From positions 105,933 to 169,932 of the forward strand of contig JAIEMW010000004.1 of assembly GCA_019751815.1 (NCBI GenBank): a DNA stretch of 64,000 nucleotides, read 5' to 3'. A model generated the notes under the pieces. That model saw only the letters and a program-made list of their open reading frames with translations. It did no database searches and was not told where the DNA came from. Shown piece by piece: positions 8,580-18,188 of this stretch. This DNA is from Cyanobacteriota bacterium (GTDB lineage Bacteria > Cyanobacteriota > Vampirovibrionia > Vampirovibrionales > Vampirovibrionaceae). Both the position numbers and the translations under genes were made by a program. How positions within the stretch are numbered: the first letter of the stretch is position 1; every line of letters starts with the position of its first letter.

Positions 8580-9101
8580 TTAAACAGTGGCTTCCAGGCT
8601 TAAGAGTGCCTGTTTTTTGGCCAAACCCCGAGAATCCTCAGTCGTTTGCCCCAAATATCCCCCCAGCTTTCCAGAGCTTTGCACCACCCGGTGGCAGGGC
8701 ACCAAAATAGGCAGAGGATTGACTCGATTGGCTTGCCCAACCGCTCTGCTGGATTTTGGGGAGCCCACTTGTCCAGCCACCCACTGGTAACTTCGTGTTT
8801 CACCGACAGGAATTTGCCGGAGTGTTTGCCATACTGAACGTTGAAACGGTGTTCCCTGTGCCGAAAAATCCACAGGGATCTCACTCAGCGCATCTCGATT
8901 GCCTGAAAAGTACTCCTGAAAAGCCTGGCGAACCCTTTGAGAGAAAGGCGTATTCTCCTGATCCGCTTCTGTGCTAGGTGCTTGTGATTGAGCATCAAGG
9001 AACGAAACCTGAGTCACACAATCGTCTAGAATCGTAATGGCCAGACGCCCAATAGGAGTGCCCAAGGTTATTACCGACTGCAATGGAGTGAAAACGCTCA
9101 T
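8580..9101 (-). CDS. ogt: Methylated-DNA--protein-cysteine methyltransferase
   Basis: A suicide DNA repair protein that takes the methyl group from O6-methylguanine onto its own cysteine. The active-site motif PCHRV is present near residue 135, preceded by the helix-turn-helix region with SSRAVGQANR and the Asn hinge. The length of 173 residues is normal for Ogt/MGMT-type proteins. The start has AAGGAG about 9 nt upstream. It is 12 bp downstream of the exported repeat protein gene and likely shares its transcript. Confidence 0.93.
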   Translation of the reverse strand: MSVFTPLQSVITLGTPIGRLAITILDDCVTQVSFLDAQSQAPSTEADQENTPFSQRVRQAFQEYFSGNRDALSEIPVDFSAQGTPFQRSVWQTLRQIPVGETRSYQWVAGQVGSPKSSRAVGQANRVNPLPILVPCHRVVQSSGKLGGYLGQTTEDSRGLAKKQALLSLEATV

Positions 9102-9113
9102 GAGGGTTTCTCC

Positions 9114-10232
9114 TTACAAGAAAAAGGGCAGAATCATAATCACAAAGGGCAAAATCCGGCCAGCCGTCTGAACCGGTGACCGCTTAATAATATCGGCATT
9201 ATTCCCAGAGGCAGAGGCCACAGCAATAATTCGTTGCAAACGTGCATCCGCAGGAGTCCCATCCGGGGCAGTCTGATGAAATATTTTCCCCTCTAGACGG
9301 GCCAAACGTTGATCTACTGTCTCGTTGATAAATGTTTTGCGAAACACCTGCTGTTCCACTGAGGCCAAAGCTCTTTGAATATCAGCAATTGAAGAGGTGA
9401 GTGAATTATTGTCGCCACCCAAATCACCATCACTCAAATCTCTGAGAGGGGTGACAGACGGCGTGCCCCCTAAATCATCACCACCTAAATTATCCCGACT
9501 AGTATAGACCCCGCTGGGGTCCTCCCCAGAGGGAGTCCCCTGATTGTAATTGAGGCCCAGCGTATCAGCAAGCCGATCGGTGCGGGCCTGCAAGGTTCCC
9601 AACTGCCCTTGACCGTACATCTGGGTTTCTAAGCGGGCCAGTCGTTGCGAAATATCTTCTCGAGCAAAGTTTTTTCCAAAGACCCGTTTTTCCATGGTAT
9701 TCACAGTGGGGTAATCGTCTCTATCACTATTTTTTGGATCACTATTTTGGGGATTATTGTCTTTTAGATTAGGCGACTTCTTTTTAAAAGAGGGTAAGGG
9801 TAATAGTTCTGGCTGAATCAAATGCGGCAGTTTTGGGAGAATACTGGTTTTGGGAGCGATAACCTCAAACTTACTTTTTTTTGAAGCTTGATTGGGTTTT
9901 GTGCCGACCTGAGAAATGTTGGGCTGAGAATGTGCTTGCCGTCGAAGCAGGGCTGTTTGTAATGCTCTCAGCCTTGGCTCTGTCATCTTCCCGTCTTGAG
10001 GTTGCCCGTAAACCACCGTTTCAATCCGGGTGAGTCGCTGCTCAAGAGACTCATCCGTAAAATGGTTCTTGAATAAAACACCCTCAATCATCGAGACACT
10101 GCTGAGATCCTCTGGGGTGATCACCGCAAAAACTGGCATCTGAGACAAGATCGCAAATAGCGCAATCAATAGCAGACACTCGAAACGGCCGCTAAAACAA
10201 GCTATCAACACCTTTAAGACAGGATAACGCAA
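9114..10232 (-). CDS. Exported protein with three RLxRLE repeats and a C-terminal membrane anchor
   Basis: The start is TTG at 10232 with AAGGG 7 nt upstream. A signal peptide or anchor spans about residues 18-36. Three copies of a 29-residue motif lie at about 49-77, 180-208 and 292-320; each has F-x-K-x-F, an acidic residue, QRL-x-R-[IL]-E and a final [YF]-[GH]-Q. Between copies 1 and 2 is a basic, Pro-rich linker, and between 2 and 3 a Gly/Asp-rich linker with repeated LGGD. The last 13 residues are strongly hydrophobic. The function is not known; the repeats look like short coiled-coil or helical hairpin units on the cell envelope. ogt follows 12 bp downstream. Confidence 0.7.
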   Translation of the reverse strand: MRYPVLKVLIACFSGRFECLLLIALFAILSQMPVFAVITPEDLSSVSMIEGVLFKNHFTDESLEQRLTRIETVVYGQPQDGKMTEPRLRALQTALLRRQAHSQPNISQVGTKPNQASKKSKFEVIAPKTSILPKLPHLIQPELLPLPSFKKKSPNLKDNNPQNSDPKNSDRDDYPTVNTMEKRVFGKNFAREDISQRLARLETQMYGQGQLGTLQARTDRLADTLGLNYNQGTPSGEDPSGVYTSRDNLGGDDLGGTPSVTPLRDLSDGDLGGDNNSLTSSIADIQRALASVEQQVFRKTFINETVDQRLARLEGKIFHQTAPDGTPADARLQRIIAVASASGNNADIIKRSPVQTAGRILPFVIMILPFFL

Positions 10233-10357
10233 CGAAAGACCCTTTTTGGGTGACTACTAATTGACCGGTCTTGATTGTAACCGGCCTTCATTGTCGCATA
10301 ACTTGTTTAGCAGAGACGATGAATGGAAAGAAAGGTTCTCTTGAAAAAGGGTCTCTT

Positions 10358-11041
10358 TCAACTCGGATACTGAACAGACAGTGTCATAAACAATTCATCT
10401 GTGCTCGGTACGTGGCGAGTGGATTCTATCTTCAACCGCGGGGCATTTTCGAATTGAAACCCTTCACCCAATAACATTTGGGGCTGTTGTAAACCGCCCA
10501 GTAAGAGAGGACACCACGTTAAAAACAGTGTATCCAAACATTTTTCCTGTAAAAACGCATACAACATCTGACCCCCACCTTCAATCAGCAAGGTCTCAAC
10601 GGACTTACTTTGATAATAAGCACACACTTGCAGTGGATAGGGCTTATCAGGAGTGAATGTAACCCAACACAGCTGTTTGGGATAGCGCTGCCTTTGACTC
10701 ATCGGAATTTCCACAGGTGTAAAAATGGTGATTTCTGTATCGGTTGCTGCTTGCCACAGGGGGGCATCTACAGGCAAGGAGACTTCTAAATCAACTGCTC
10801 GGGTCACAATCCCATGAGCGAGTAGTGGCAATGTTTTATCCTCACGGGCATGTAATTTGGGATAAGCCCGAAATGTTGATCCACCGTAAACCACGGCTTG
10901 GGCAGCATCCCGAATTGTTCTCAGCCAAAGCAAATCTTCTGCCGAACCCAGGGCCTTGTAAGGGGCAGCAATATCATAGGCAATTCGCCCGTCCGCAGAA
11001 CTGGCCATGCAAGCAACAATTTTCATAGTTTCTAGTTTCAT
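10358..11041 (-). CDS. RibD C-terminal-domain reductase
   Basis: The protein matches the DHFR-like reductase domain of RibD, which in riboflavin synthesis reduces 5-amino-6-(ribosylamino)uracil 5'-phosphate. Visible features are an N-terminal strand with ASSADGRIA, a central VVYGGSTFR and LLIEGGGQML near the NADPH site. The deaminase domain of bifunctional RibD is absent, so the role may be riboflavin synthesis together with a separate deaminase or another reduction. ATG 11041 and ATG 11026 are both possible starts; neither has a strong ribosome site. It follows the FlhA-C-like gene closely. Confidence 0.75.
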   Translation of the reverse strand: MKLETMKIVACMASSADGRIAYDIAAPYKALGSAEDLLWLRTIRDAAQAVVYGGSTFRAYPKLHAREDKTLPLLAHGIVTRAVDLEVSLPVDAPLWQAATDTEITIFTPVEIPMSQRQRYPKQLCWVTFTPDKPYPLQVCAYYQSKSVETLLIEGGGQMLYAFLQEKCLDTLFLTWCPLLLGGLQQPQMLLGEGFQFENAPRLKIESTRHVPSTDELFMTLSVQYPS

Positions 11042-11064
11042 ATTTCTAGCATTAAACAAAATTT

Positions 11065-11901
11065 TTAAAACGCAAAAATGTTAAAATCTTCCTCAGGCAT
11101 CACACTCAGCCAAGTGTCCACCCATTCATCGGGGTTATTACTCTGTTCTGTGAGAAAAATGAGATTCGCCAATACAGTGGCCCAATCTCTGGTGCTCACC
11201 CGAGCTTCCCACAGATGGCACAGGACGTAATGCAGGGTCTTTAACGACAAATCCCGCTCATCGATCAAAACAGCTATTTCTTGTGGGAAATGCTGTCGAA
11301 GCTGTTTCAACAGCGGCATTAAATCATTCATAGACACCAGAGAACCTGCAGAAGCGAGTGCCACCTCATAACAATGGTTACGCAGAACATGGGCTGCTTG
11401 TGGGTAGTATTTTGCTTCAGCAGGGGCGATACAACATTCTGGCACCCAGTAACAAGGGGCATGGGTCAGGGGATCAATATCAAAACGGACTTGCTCTCGG
11501 ATTGTTTCAGCACCGTCGGGGAAGGTTAACTGAGATAAAACCTGATAAAACCCGGGATAGATATATCCGTTTCCCACGTTCTGTCCGCGAATAAAGAGAC
11601 GGTACTCGTTGGGCCCGACCGCAGAAGTGGGCAGAAAACGGAGTGGTTTTAACGGCATTCCCACATCGCGTTGTATCAGTCCTGGCAACTCACCCAGTAT
11701 ACTCAAGGGGACACTTTTTTTGTCTTGTGTTAAATCACCACTCATTAAATCACCACTCAATAGTGGCCAAAGCGCCCGTCCTAGCTCAACATCAATACTC
11801 GTATTAGACGGGGTTAGTCTGATCTCAGTACTGTCTTTTTTCTGTGATTTTTGATCCGTTATTTTCTGATAAATTGCTTGCCATAGGTGTTTCAAGGCCA
11901 T
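11065..11901 (-). CDS. Stand-alone FlhA cytoplasmic-domain paralogue
   Basis: The protein aligns by eye with the C-terminal cytoplasmic half of the neighbouring FlhA. GPNEYRLFIRG and GNGYIYP match GPSEYLLSIRN and ATGAVYP of FlhA, and a later helical region (SMNDLMPLLKQL, then WEARVSTRDW) matches the FlhA segment with KMDVLKLMELV and REKVSIKDV. The eight membrane helices of FlhA are missing and the length is only about 278 residues. ATG 11901 has GAGAGGGG upstream; the frame is open to 11934. FlhA-C forms the nonameric ring that docks export chaperones and substrates, so a free copy could compete or cap, but this is inference. Confidence 0.7.
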   Translation of the reverse strand: MALKHLWQAIYQKITDQKSQKKDSTEIRLTPSNTSIDVELGRALWPLLSGDLMSGDLTQDKKSVPLSILGELPGLIQRDVGMPLKPLRFLPTSAVGPNEYRLFIRGQNVGNGYIYPGFYQVLSQLTFPDGAETIREQVRFDIDPLTHAPCYWVPECCIAPAEAKYYPQAAHVLRNHCYEVALASAGSLVSMNDLMPLLKQLRQHFPQEIAVLIDERDLSLKTLHYVLCHLWEARVSTRDWATVLANLIFLTEQSNNPDEWVDTWLSVMPEEDFNIFAF

Positions 11902-12060
11902 CACAAACGCCACCCCTCTCATAAACAGTATCATTGATTTATCTGGTGTATTGGAAGTTTAATCAGACGAGACTAAAAATCCAGAAAATTAGGCCGATTC
12001 TTGAAATACTTGCCTATCCATTTTCAAAGAAAGCGCCAAAGATTTTCCCAATTTGCTATT

Positions 12061-14181
12061 TTAGCCGTAGCCGTACATATCGCCCATATCTCCGCCGCCC
12101 ACAGTGCCCACGGCCTGGACTTGAATATCGGGGATAAGTTCACTGTAAGAGACCACAGAGACCATCGGAATATGGCGATCAAGCAATTGATAGAGCGGCA
12201 AACGAATACGGGGAGAGCACAAAATCACGGGCACCCGGTCGTACGTTTGTTGCACAGAGCGGAGAGTTTCACTGGTGGTCTCAATCAATTCTTGTACCTG
12301 GAGTGGATTCAATAAGAACATCGTCCCCAGTTCTGTTCGCTGGCAACTGTCATCCAATAATTTTTCCCACTCATTGGAGAGCGTCACCGCGTACATCACC
12401 TTGTGTTGATCGGAATGGGTGAGACAAATCTGACGGCCCAATGAGGCCCTGAGACGCTCAGAGAGAATATCGGGTTCCTTGCTAAAACGGGCATAATCAC
12501 TCAAGCGCTCAAACACAAACATCACATCTTTAATCGAGACTTTTTCTCGAATGAGATTGACAAAGATTTTGCGCATATCGTTGGGCGTTAAAATCGCCGG
12601 CACCAGTTCTTGAATGAGAGACGGATCCTGCTGACGCACCAGCTCCATCAGTTTCAGCACATCCATCTTGGTCATCACATCATCCACATACTTCACCACC
12701 ACCTCTTGCATGTGGGCAATAATGGCATCGGTGGCATCCACGGCTCTGTCTTGCAGTTCTGGCGGGATGTCTTGCGGCATCAGCCAGTAGGCATCTACCC
12801 CGTAGGTTGGTTCTTTATCTCGCACCGCATCCGCAGGGGGTTGAATGCCATACGCCTGAAAAAGACTGGCAATAATCATAAAGCGATCGGGGTAGACAGC
12901 CCCCGTTGCCACAGGATTATTCCGGATTGAGAGCAAGTACTCGCTTGGGCCAAGTGAGATACTATCCATAATCCGGACATTGGGCAGAATAAATCCCAGT
13001 TCATCTGTCAGACGTGAGCGCAGGCCGGCGATTTTACCCAGTAATTGTCCGTCTTGTTCCGGGTCAGCAATACGCAGCAGGTCATTTCCCACCTGTAAGC
13101 TTAAAATATCCACACCCAACTTTTCATACATCCGGTTTGGGTTGATTAAATCGGACATACTCTGCTTGGTGGCTTCTAACTGACCCAACTGTTGTTGAAC
13201 ATCACTGGCCAAAAAGACACTAAACGCAATCGCAATGACCAACAACGCCACCGGCAGAAACGTCCACCAGGGAAGCCCCGTGTACCCACCCGTTGCAGCA
13301 ATCAGCAGTAAAAATCCGGCCGAGAACATCAAACCATAAGGTTTACTCTGCACCTGGCTAAATAAATCTTTCGCCAAACTGTCGCCACTGGCTGTTGAAC
13401 GGGTCATCATGATACCGCTCGCCACAGCCATTAAGAGCGCGGGAACTTGCGCTGCCAAACCATCCCCAATCGTGAGGATTGAATAAGTCTTGAGCGCATC
13501 CCCGATGGCCAGTCCGCGCATCCCCATCCCAATAGCCAGTCCACCAATCAGGTTAATCACGGTGATGATAATCCCGGCAATGGCATCCCCTTTAACGAAC
13601 TTCATCGCACCGTCCATCGAGCCAAACAGGGCGGATTCTCGTTGTAAATCTTCTCGACGGCGAATCGCCTCTTCTGGGGAAATCAGACCGGCGTTAAAGT
13701 CAGCGTCAATCGTCATTTGTTTTCCAGGCATCGCATCCAAAGCAAAACGAGCAGCGACTTCTGCAATACGCTCTGCCCCTTTGGTAATAACCAAAAACTG
13801 CACAATGGTGATGATGACAAAGATCACCACCCCGACGACCAAGTTACCGCCGGTAACAAATTCGCCAAAAGCGTGAATCACGCCTCCTGCTTCCCCATGG
13901 GCCAAAATAGAACGAGTAGCGGCAATCCCCAGCGCCAGTCGAAACATGGTACCTACCAGGATAATCGAGGGAAATGCGGCCATATCAAGCGGCTTTTGAA
14001 CATATAGAGACATCATCAACAAGACAATGCCAAGCGAGACGTTCAAGGTGATCACGATATCAATCAAAAACGGGGGTAGCGGCATCAGCAAGACTAAGAC
14101 CAGGCATAAAATGCCTGCACCCAGGATTAATTCGCTAATGGGTGGGACTTTAAATTGCTGTTGTTGCTGAGGGAAGGCCAT
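12061..14181 (-). CDS. flhA: Flagellar export gate protein FlhA
   Basis: FlhA forms the membrane export gate of the flagellar type III secretion apparatus, and its cytoplasmic ring receives chaperone-substrate complexes. At 706 residues it is full length: several N-terminal membrane helices, the conserved cytoplasmic FHIPEP loop with RREDLQRESALFGSMDGAMK and FVKGDAIAGI, then the cytoplasmic domain with GPSEYLLSIRN. It follows fliH in the operon. flhB, fliP, fliQ, fliR and fliI are not in this window and must lie elsewhere. Confidence 0.96.
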   Translation of the reverse strand: MAFPQQQQQFKVPPISELILGAGILCLVLVLLMPLPPFLIDIVITLNVSLGIVLLMMSLYVQKPLDMAAFPSIILVGTMFRLALGIAATRSILAHGEAGGVIHAFGEFVTGGNLVVGVVIFVIITIVQFLVITKGAERIAEVAARFALDAMPGKQMTIDADFNAGLISPEEAIRRREDLQRESALFGSMDGAMKFVKGDAIAGIIITVINLIGGLAIGMGMRGLAIGDALKTYSILTIGDGLAAQVPALLMAVASGIMMTRSTASGDSLAKDLFSQVQSKPYGLMFSAGFLLLIAATGGYTGLPWWTFLPVALLVIAIAFSVFLASDVQQQLGQLEATKQSMSDLINPNRMYEKLGVDILSLQVGNDLLRIADPEQDGQLLGKIAGLRSRLTDELGFILPNVRIMDSISLGPSEYLLSIRNNPVATGAVYPDRFMIIASLFQAYGIQPPADAVRDKEPTYGVDAYWLMPQDIPPELQDRAVDATDAIIAHMQEVVVKYVDDVMTKMDVLKLMELVRQQDPSLIQELVPAILTPNDMRKIFVNLIREKVSIKDVMFVFERLSDYARFSKEPDILSERLRASLGRQICLTHSDQHKVMYAVTLSNEWEKLLDDSCQRTELGTMFLLNPLQVQELIETTSETLRSVQQTYDRVPVILCSPRIRLPLYQLLDRHIPMVSVVSYSELIPDIQVQAVGTVGGGDMGDMYGYG

Positions 14182-14247
14182 ACGCGGCTCGTTCTTATCC
14201 TTTTATTCTTTGTGAGGCTTGTTACTACTAATCATGATATACCGGTT

Positions 14248-15126
14248 TTATTCAGATTCAGGCATGTTCAGCCAATCGTCTGTCTCTGTCTGCCAATAGT
14301 CATCACTGCCCAAAGGGGTTTCAATATTAAGAGGACTGTCGCTTGTGAAATGGGGCTCACTGGAATCCAACGGTTCTTGAGCCACCAGCTTCACCGCGGG
14401 CGGTAAATCTTCTGTTGCATTGGAGCCAAACAACTGCCTGAGCATCGCAAGTCTTGTTTTAAAGGATGCATCAATCAAGCCACTGTTGGTTTCTACCCAG
14501 CAACTTCCCGGATCAACACCAGGGTCATCACTCACCATCACTTCAGCTTGCAAATTTTCGATGGGATGTTCTTTTAGCTGGGATTTTACCAGTAGAACAT
14601 CATCTGGGTGAACTTTCACCAGGATGGATTTGGTGCCTCTACCCACTTTTTGAATGGTATCCAGCACAATTCTCATCACCAGGGTCTCATCGCAGCTGAC
14701 TTCAGTTTTTATAATCCGCTCTGCTATCTCCACCGCGATAGGACCAATTTGATCGGCGACAGATTCTAGGACTTCAGCCCGACCAATCAGTAATTGACTG
14801 AGTTGTTCTTGCAGTTGCGCTACTGAGGCTGATGCATCAATAAGCCCGGCTTGATATCCTTCGTTTCTGGCTTGTTCTCGGATTCGTTCTGCTTCGGCAT
14901 AGGCCTCATTGATCACCTGTTTCTCTTCCAGGCGTCTATAGCTTCGTCTTCGATCAATCGCACGTTTTTCGGGAATTTCTGGACTCGCCATATCAAAATC
15001 ATTGGCATCCCAAAACCCCACATCTGCTCCAGTTGCAGAGGTCACAGAGGGATAGATCATCTGATCCGGCGCCATACTCTGGCGCTGTTGCTCTAGTTGC
15101 TCTACTTTCTTGCGTTTAATGATCAT
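14248..15126 (-). CDS. fliH: Flagellar assembly protein FliH
   Basis: FliH/SctL proteins bind and regulate the export ATPase FliI and link it to the C ring. The sequence has the expected layout: a variable N terminus, a charged coiled coil around residues 65-125 with AEAERIREQARNEGYQAG, and a C-terminal globular domain with VAERIIKTEV-type features (IAVEIAERII) and SDDPGVDPGSCWVETNSG. The extra acidic tail after about residue 245 is lineage-specific. It sits between the FliG-like gene and flhA. fliI is not adjacent. Confidence 0.88.
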   Translation of the reverse strand: MIIKRKKVEQLEQQRQSMAPDQMIYPSVTSATGADVGFWDANDFDMASPEIPEKRAIDRRRSYRRLEEKQVINEAYAEAERIREQARNEGYQAGLIDASASVAQLQEQLSQLLIGRAEVLESVADQIGPIAVEIAERIIKTEVSCDETLVMRIVLDTIQKVGRGTKSILVKVHPDDVLLVKSQLKEHPIENLQAEVMVSDDPGVDPGSCWVETNSGLIDASFKTRLAMLRQLFGSNATEDLPPAVKLVAQEPLDSSEPHFTSDSPLNIETPLGSDDYWQTETDDWLNMPESE

Positions 15127-15158
15127 GCCAATAACAATCTCAAGGTAAAAATCTCTCG

Positions 15159-16331
15159 CTAACTCACCCGTTTTTCCAAGTAAATACAGAGCGCTTCTTG
15201 TATTTTAGGCGATAAAGGTTTAGAAGTACTGAGGGTTCTTGAAGACGACGTTTCGCCAGGAAAAAATAGCGGTTCTTCGCCTTCATTAGCCTCTGGAAAC
15301 AAATTTTCCAGTAAGTTTTGAACCGCTGTTCTCTCGCGCGTAAGTAAACGGCACAATGCCTCTTTCGATCGGGCTTGACTCAGTGCCATTAGACGGGGGT
15401 GAAATTCATATTTGCTCTCCCCAGATTGCGCCGAGTCCTCCGCGACAGAGGCACTCGCTCGGGCTTCTTGCATTAAGAGCTGTTTAAATGATTCCAAGTA
15501 GGACCTCACCGAAGCCACATCAAGCTGTTGGACCACCAGCTCTGGGTCACTGTAATAACGAATAATCTCTTGCTCTTCTGCCCCGAAGCGTTTGAGAATA
15601 GCACCCACTTTTTCCGCAGGCAGTGTGGCGACCAACAAGGCCACTGCCGCGTACTTATCATAAGCACTCGGGCCTTTCATCACGGTTTGGCTATCTAAGG
15701 GGATTAGGCTACCTGCAGCACTTTCTTCTGGTGGGACAGGGATATCTAAGAGAGCCGGATCCTGAACCAGCCCTTCTTCTTGCAAAGCATGAAGTTGGGC
15801 TTTTGAAATCTGCTCAACCGCTTGCTCATCCGGAATAATTGGCCCGTTTTCTTTTTCATACTCATTCACATAATGCAGCAGGGCACTTTCAGCGGTTTGT
15901 TTCACAAATTCAAGCTGCTGCTCTCGGCTAAACTGAAGACCTGGAGTGTGCTCTTGCCCAAAGGTAGAGACCACAATTTGCTGCGCCTGTTCAAACACAT
16001 GCTGAGCTGCCTGTTGATGAAACATCGGACGCAACTCATCGGGGATGCCCAACTCCTGGGTTTTTTGTGCGGAGAAATACATCGCCTCTGTAAAGAGATC
16101 GACAATTTGGGCCGCATTTTGATCATCGTAGGGGAAAATTTGATCTGTCCCGGCAACCGGAATCCCGGAACCCTGCATCACGAGATCGCCGGCAATTTTA
16201 GACAGGTTGTAGAGCCCTTGAGCCTCCTCTTGCGCTTGCTCTTGGGTCATTCCCCGCTCAAAATAACGGGGGAAAATTGCGGATACTACTTCGTTTGCGG
16301 CTTGTTCCGGATTAAACTGCTCAATCGGCAT
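15159..16331 (-). CDS. Divergent FliG-like rotor/export protein
   Basis: The gene lies exactly between fliF and fliH, where fliG normally is. About residues 224-300 resemble the FliG N-terminal/middle region: KYAAVALLVATLPAEKVGAIL and then FGAEEQEII. The first 210 residues are helical, acidic and Gln-rich and look unlike FliG. The C-terminal part lacks a clear EHPQ motif and a recognisable charged torque helix. It ends with a helical ALCIYLEKRV. I infer a highly diverged FliG or a functional replacement; a SctK-like protein is an alternative given its position. Confidence 0.55.
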   Translation of the reverse strand: MPIEQFNPEQAANEVVSAIFPRYFERGMTQEQAQEEAQGLYNLSKIAGDLVMQGSGIPVAGTDQIFPYDDQNAAQIVDLFTEAMYFSAQKTQELGIPDELRPMFHQQAAQHVFEQAQQIVVSTFGQEHTPGLQFSREQQLEFVKQTAESALLHYVNEYEKENGPIIPDEQAVEQISKAQLHALQEEGLVQDPALLDIPVPPEESAAGSLIPLDSQTVMKGPSAYDKYAAVALLVATLPAEKVGAILKRFGAEEQEIIRYYSDPELVVQQLDVASVRSYLESFKQLLMQEARASASVAEDSAQSGESKYEFHPRLMALSQARSKEALCRLLTRERTAVQNLLENLFPEANEGEEPLFFPGETSSSRTLSTSKPLSPKIQEALCIYLEKRVS

Positions 16332-16375
16332 ACTGTCTCGACCACCACCTACTACTTAACTGACCCTGAAATAAT

Positions 16376-18031
16376 CTAAGTTGATTCAATCCAACTTTGA
16401 ATCTGCCTGTCAAAATCCTCATCGTCCAGACTGTCTTGAGCGACAACGGCCTGAATATCTGCCAGTGTTTTCCGTAAATCGTCCACAGACTGATCGCTGG
16501 TTTTCTCTCCATCACCCACACCTAGGGTGCCCGCAGCAACTGGCTGTTTTTGCTGGAGTTCCAGGAGCGTTTGAGTCTGTTGTTGTGTCGCCTGGAGTTG
16601 AGCTTGCTGTTGGGCTGCAAAGTCTCTGAGTTGCTGAACTTCTTGGCGGGTTTGAAGTAACTCTGTCTGGTTACCTCCTCGACCACCGGTCATCATAATC
16701 AAGAGGAGAACTATCAAGATGGCTCCGCCCAAAACCCATAGAAGCCAGAAGGGGAACTCACTTTGCTCTCCAGCCTTATTTAACGGCACCAGAGACGGCT
16801 GAGAAAAATCAATTTGAGCAATACTGACGCTATCTGTTTGCACTTTGGGGCTGGCTGCCCGTGCGATCAGTTGCTGAAATTCTGCCAAAGACAGGCTTTG
16901 TGGATATTTTTGCCGATCAACCGTAACCGCAATGGAGATATCTTCGGTCACCCCAGGCAGGTTGGTTTCCATCCATTGGGTTTTGGTATTGGCGTAGTTC
17001 ACTTCAACCCCGTCACGAGTGTAACCACGGTTTGAGTTGCCATCACCACCCCCTGAGCTGGATTGCATGGAGCTTGGCAAGTAGCTACTGGTGGCCCCAC
17101 CAGACCCTCCACGGGAGGCAGAACGTGCGTTGAGCCGTTCTGTAAATGACTGCTTATTGGTCACCACTGAGCGGTTGGGATCAAACGACTGCACCATGGT
17201 CTCTCGAGGAGATTCACGTAATTGTGTGCTCACGGTCACCACATAATGACCGGCGCCGATCAGTCGATCCAACTGGCTGGATACTTTTTGCTTCATATAC
17301 TGGTCTTGTTCTTCCAGACGGTCCATCATCTCGGCACCAGAGTCCAACACACTGCTGTAGGTATTGCCGTTGGTGTCAGATAAGGCAACATGCGCTGCTT
17401 CTAGACCTTGGATACTGCCCACGATTAAATTAATAATGCTGCGGACCTTATCTCGGGTAAGTCTTTCCCCTGTAGGGATCGTCACTTGAATGGAGGCGGA
17501 CATGGCTTTTTGTTGCGAGCGAAAAATCGTAGGCTCTGGAATAGACAGACTCACCGACGCCTCTTCGATGGGCTCAATCTTGCGGATTAAACGGGCGAGT
17601 TCCCCTTGTTGGGCACGAATCAGTTTAATTCTTTTCTCTTCGCGAGAGGCGGTTAAGTCCCCTTTGTCAAAGGCTTCCAGCCCTACGTTTTTATCCATCA
17701 GGCCAGATTGTACCAGGGTAATTAAGGCCCGGTCGCGGTCTTCTTGGGTGGCCATTTCTTGAAATTCTAAGGTCGCCTTTCCCCCGTCAGCATCTTTGCG
17801 GTCAAGCCGGATACCTTCGCGGGCAAGTAAAGCCTGCACTTCGATGGCGCGTCCAATGGTCTCTACAGTAGCCAGTGTTCTTTGATTGGGCTTTAGAGTG
17901 CCGCCCCCTTTTTCCGGACCCGTACTCCAGGGATGCCAAACCAACATTAAGACAAGCAGCAATACACTGCCGGCAATAATCCCAATCATTGCATTTCGGT
18001 TTTGGAGGAGTGCAGCAATTTGCGGAGGCAT
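16376..18031 (-). CDS. fliF: Flagellar MS-ring protein FliF
   Basis: FliF forms the membrane ring on which the flagellar motor and export gate are built. The 551-residue sequence has an N-terminal membrane helix (about 14-31), two ring-building motifs of the YscJ/FliF type (with EIQALLAREGI-like and IRKIEPIEEASVSL segments), a low-complexity Ser/Gly loop near 300-340, a second membrane helix near 430-448, and a Gln-rich coiled coil. The acidic C-terminal tail DEDFDRQIQSWIE is the FliG-binding type. The start is ATG 18031. Confidence 0.93.
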   Translation of the reverse strand: MPPQIAALLQNRNAMIGIIAGSVLLLVLMLVWHPWSTGPEKGGGTLKPNQRTLATVETIGRAIEVQALLAREGIRLDRKDADGGKATLEFQEMATQEDRDRALITLVQSGLMDKNVGLEAFDKGDLTASREEKRIKLIRAQQGELARLIRKIEPIEEASVSLSIPEPTIFRSQQKAMSASIQVTIPTGERLTRDKVRSIINLIVGSIQGLEAAHVALSDTNGNTYSSVLDSGAEMMDRLEEQDQYMKQKVSSQLDRLIGAGHYVVTVSTQLRESPRETMVQSFDPNRSVVTNKQSFTERLNARSASRGGSGGATSSYLPSSMQSSSGGGDGNSNRGYTRDGVEVNYANTKTQWMETNLPGVTEDISIAVTVDRQKYPQSLSLAEFQQLIARAASPKVQTDSVSIAQIDFSQPSLVPLNKAGEQSEFPFWLLWVLGGAILIVLLLIMMTGGRGGNQTELLQTRQEVQQLRDFAAQQQAQLQATQQQTQTLLELQQKQPVAAGTLGVGDGEKTSDQSVDDLRKTLADIQAVVAQDSLDDEDFDRQIQSWIEST

Positions 18032-18188
18032 GAGTAAAAACGCTTTCTCTCTTTATCGCTATCGCTAAATGACGAAAAACACCATTCCCAATCCCTATAT
18101 TAGGGATCATCCATGATCAAGCGTATCGACTGGACAGAGGATTTTTATAAAAAAGGAATATTTTTTGAGTGTTTTTTGAGTGTATTGA

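Noticed and set aside
11358-18110. Numerous antisense open frames across the flagellar operon
   Set aside because: They are reverse-strand shadows of fliF, flhA and the other genes, with no start signals.
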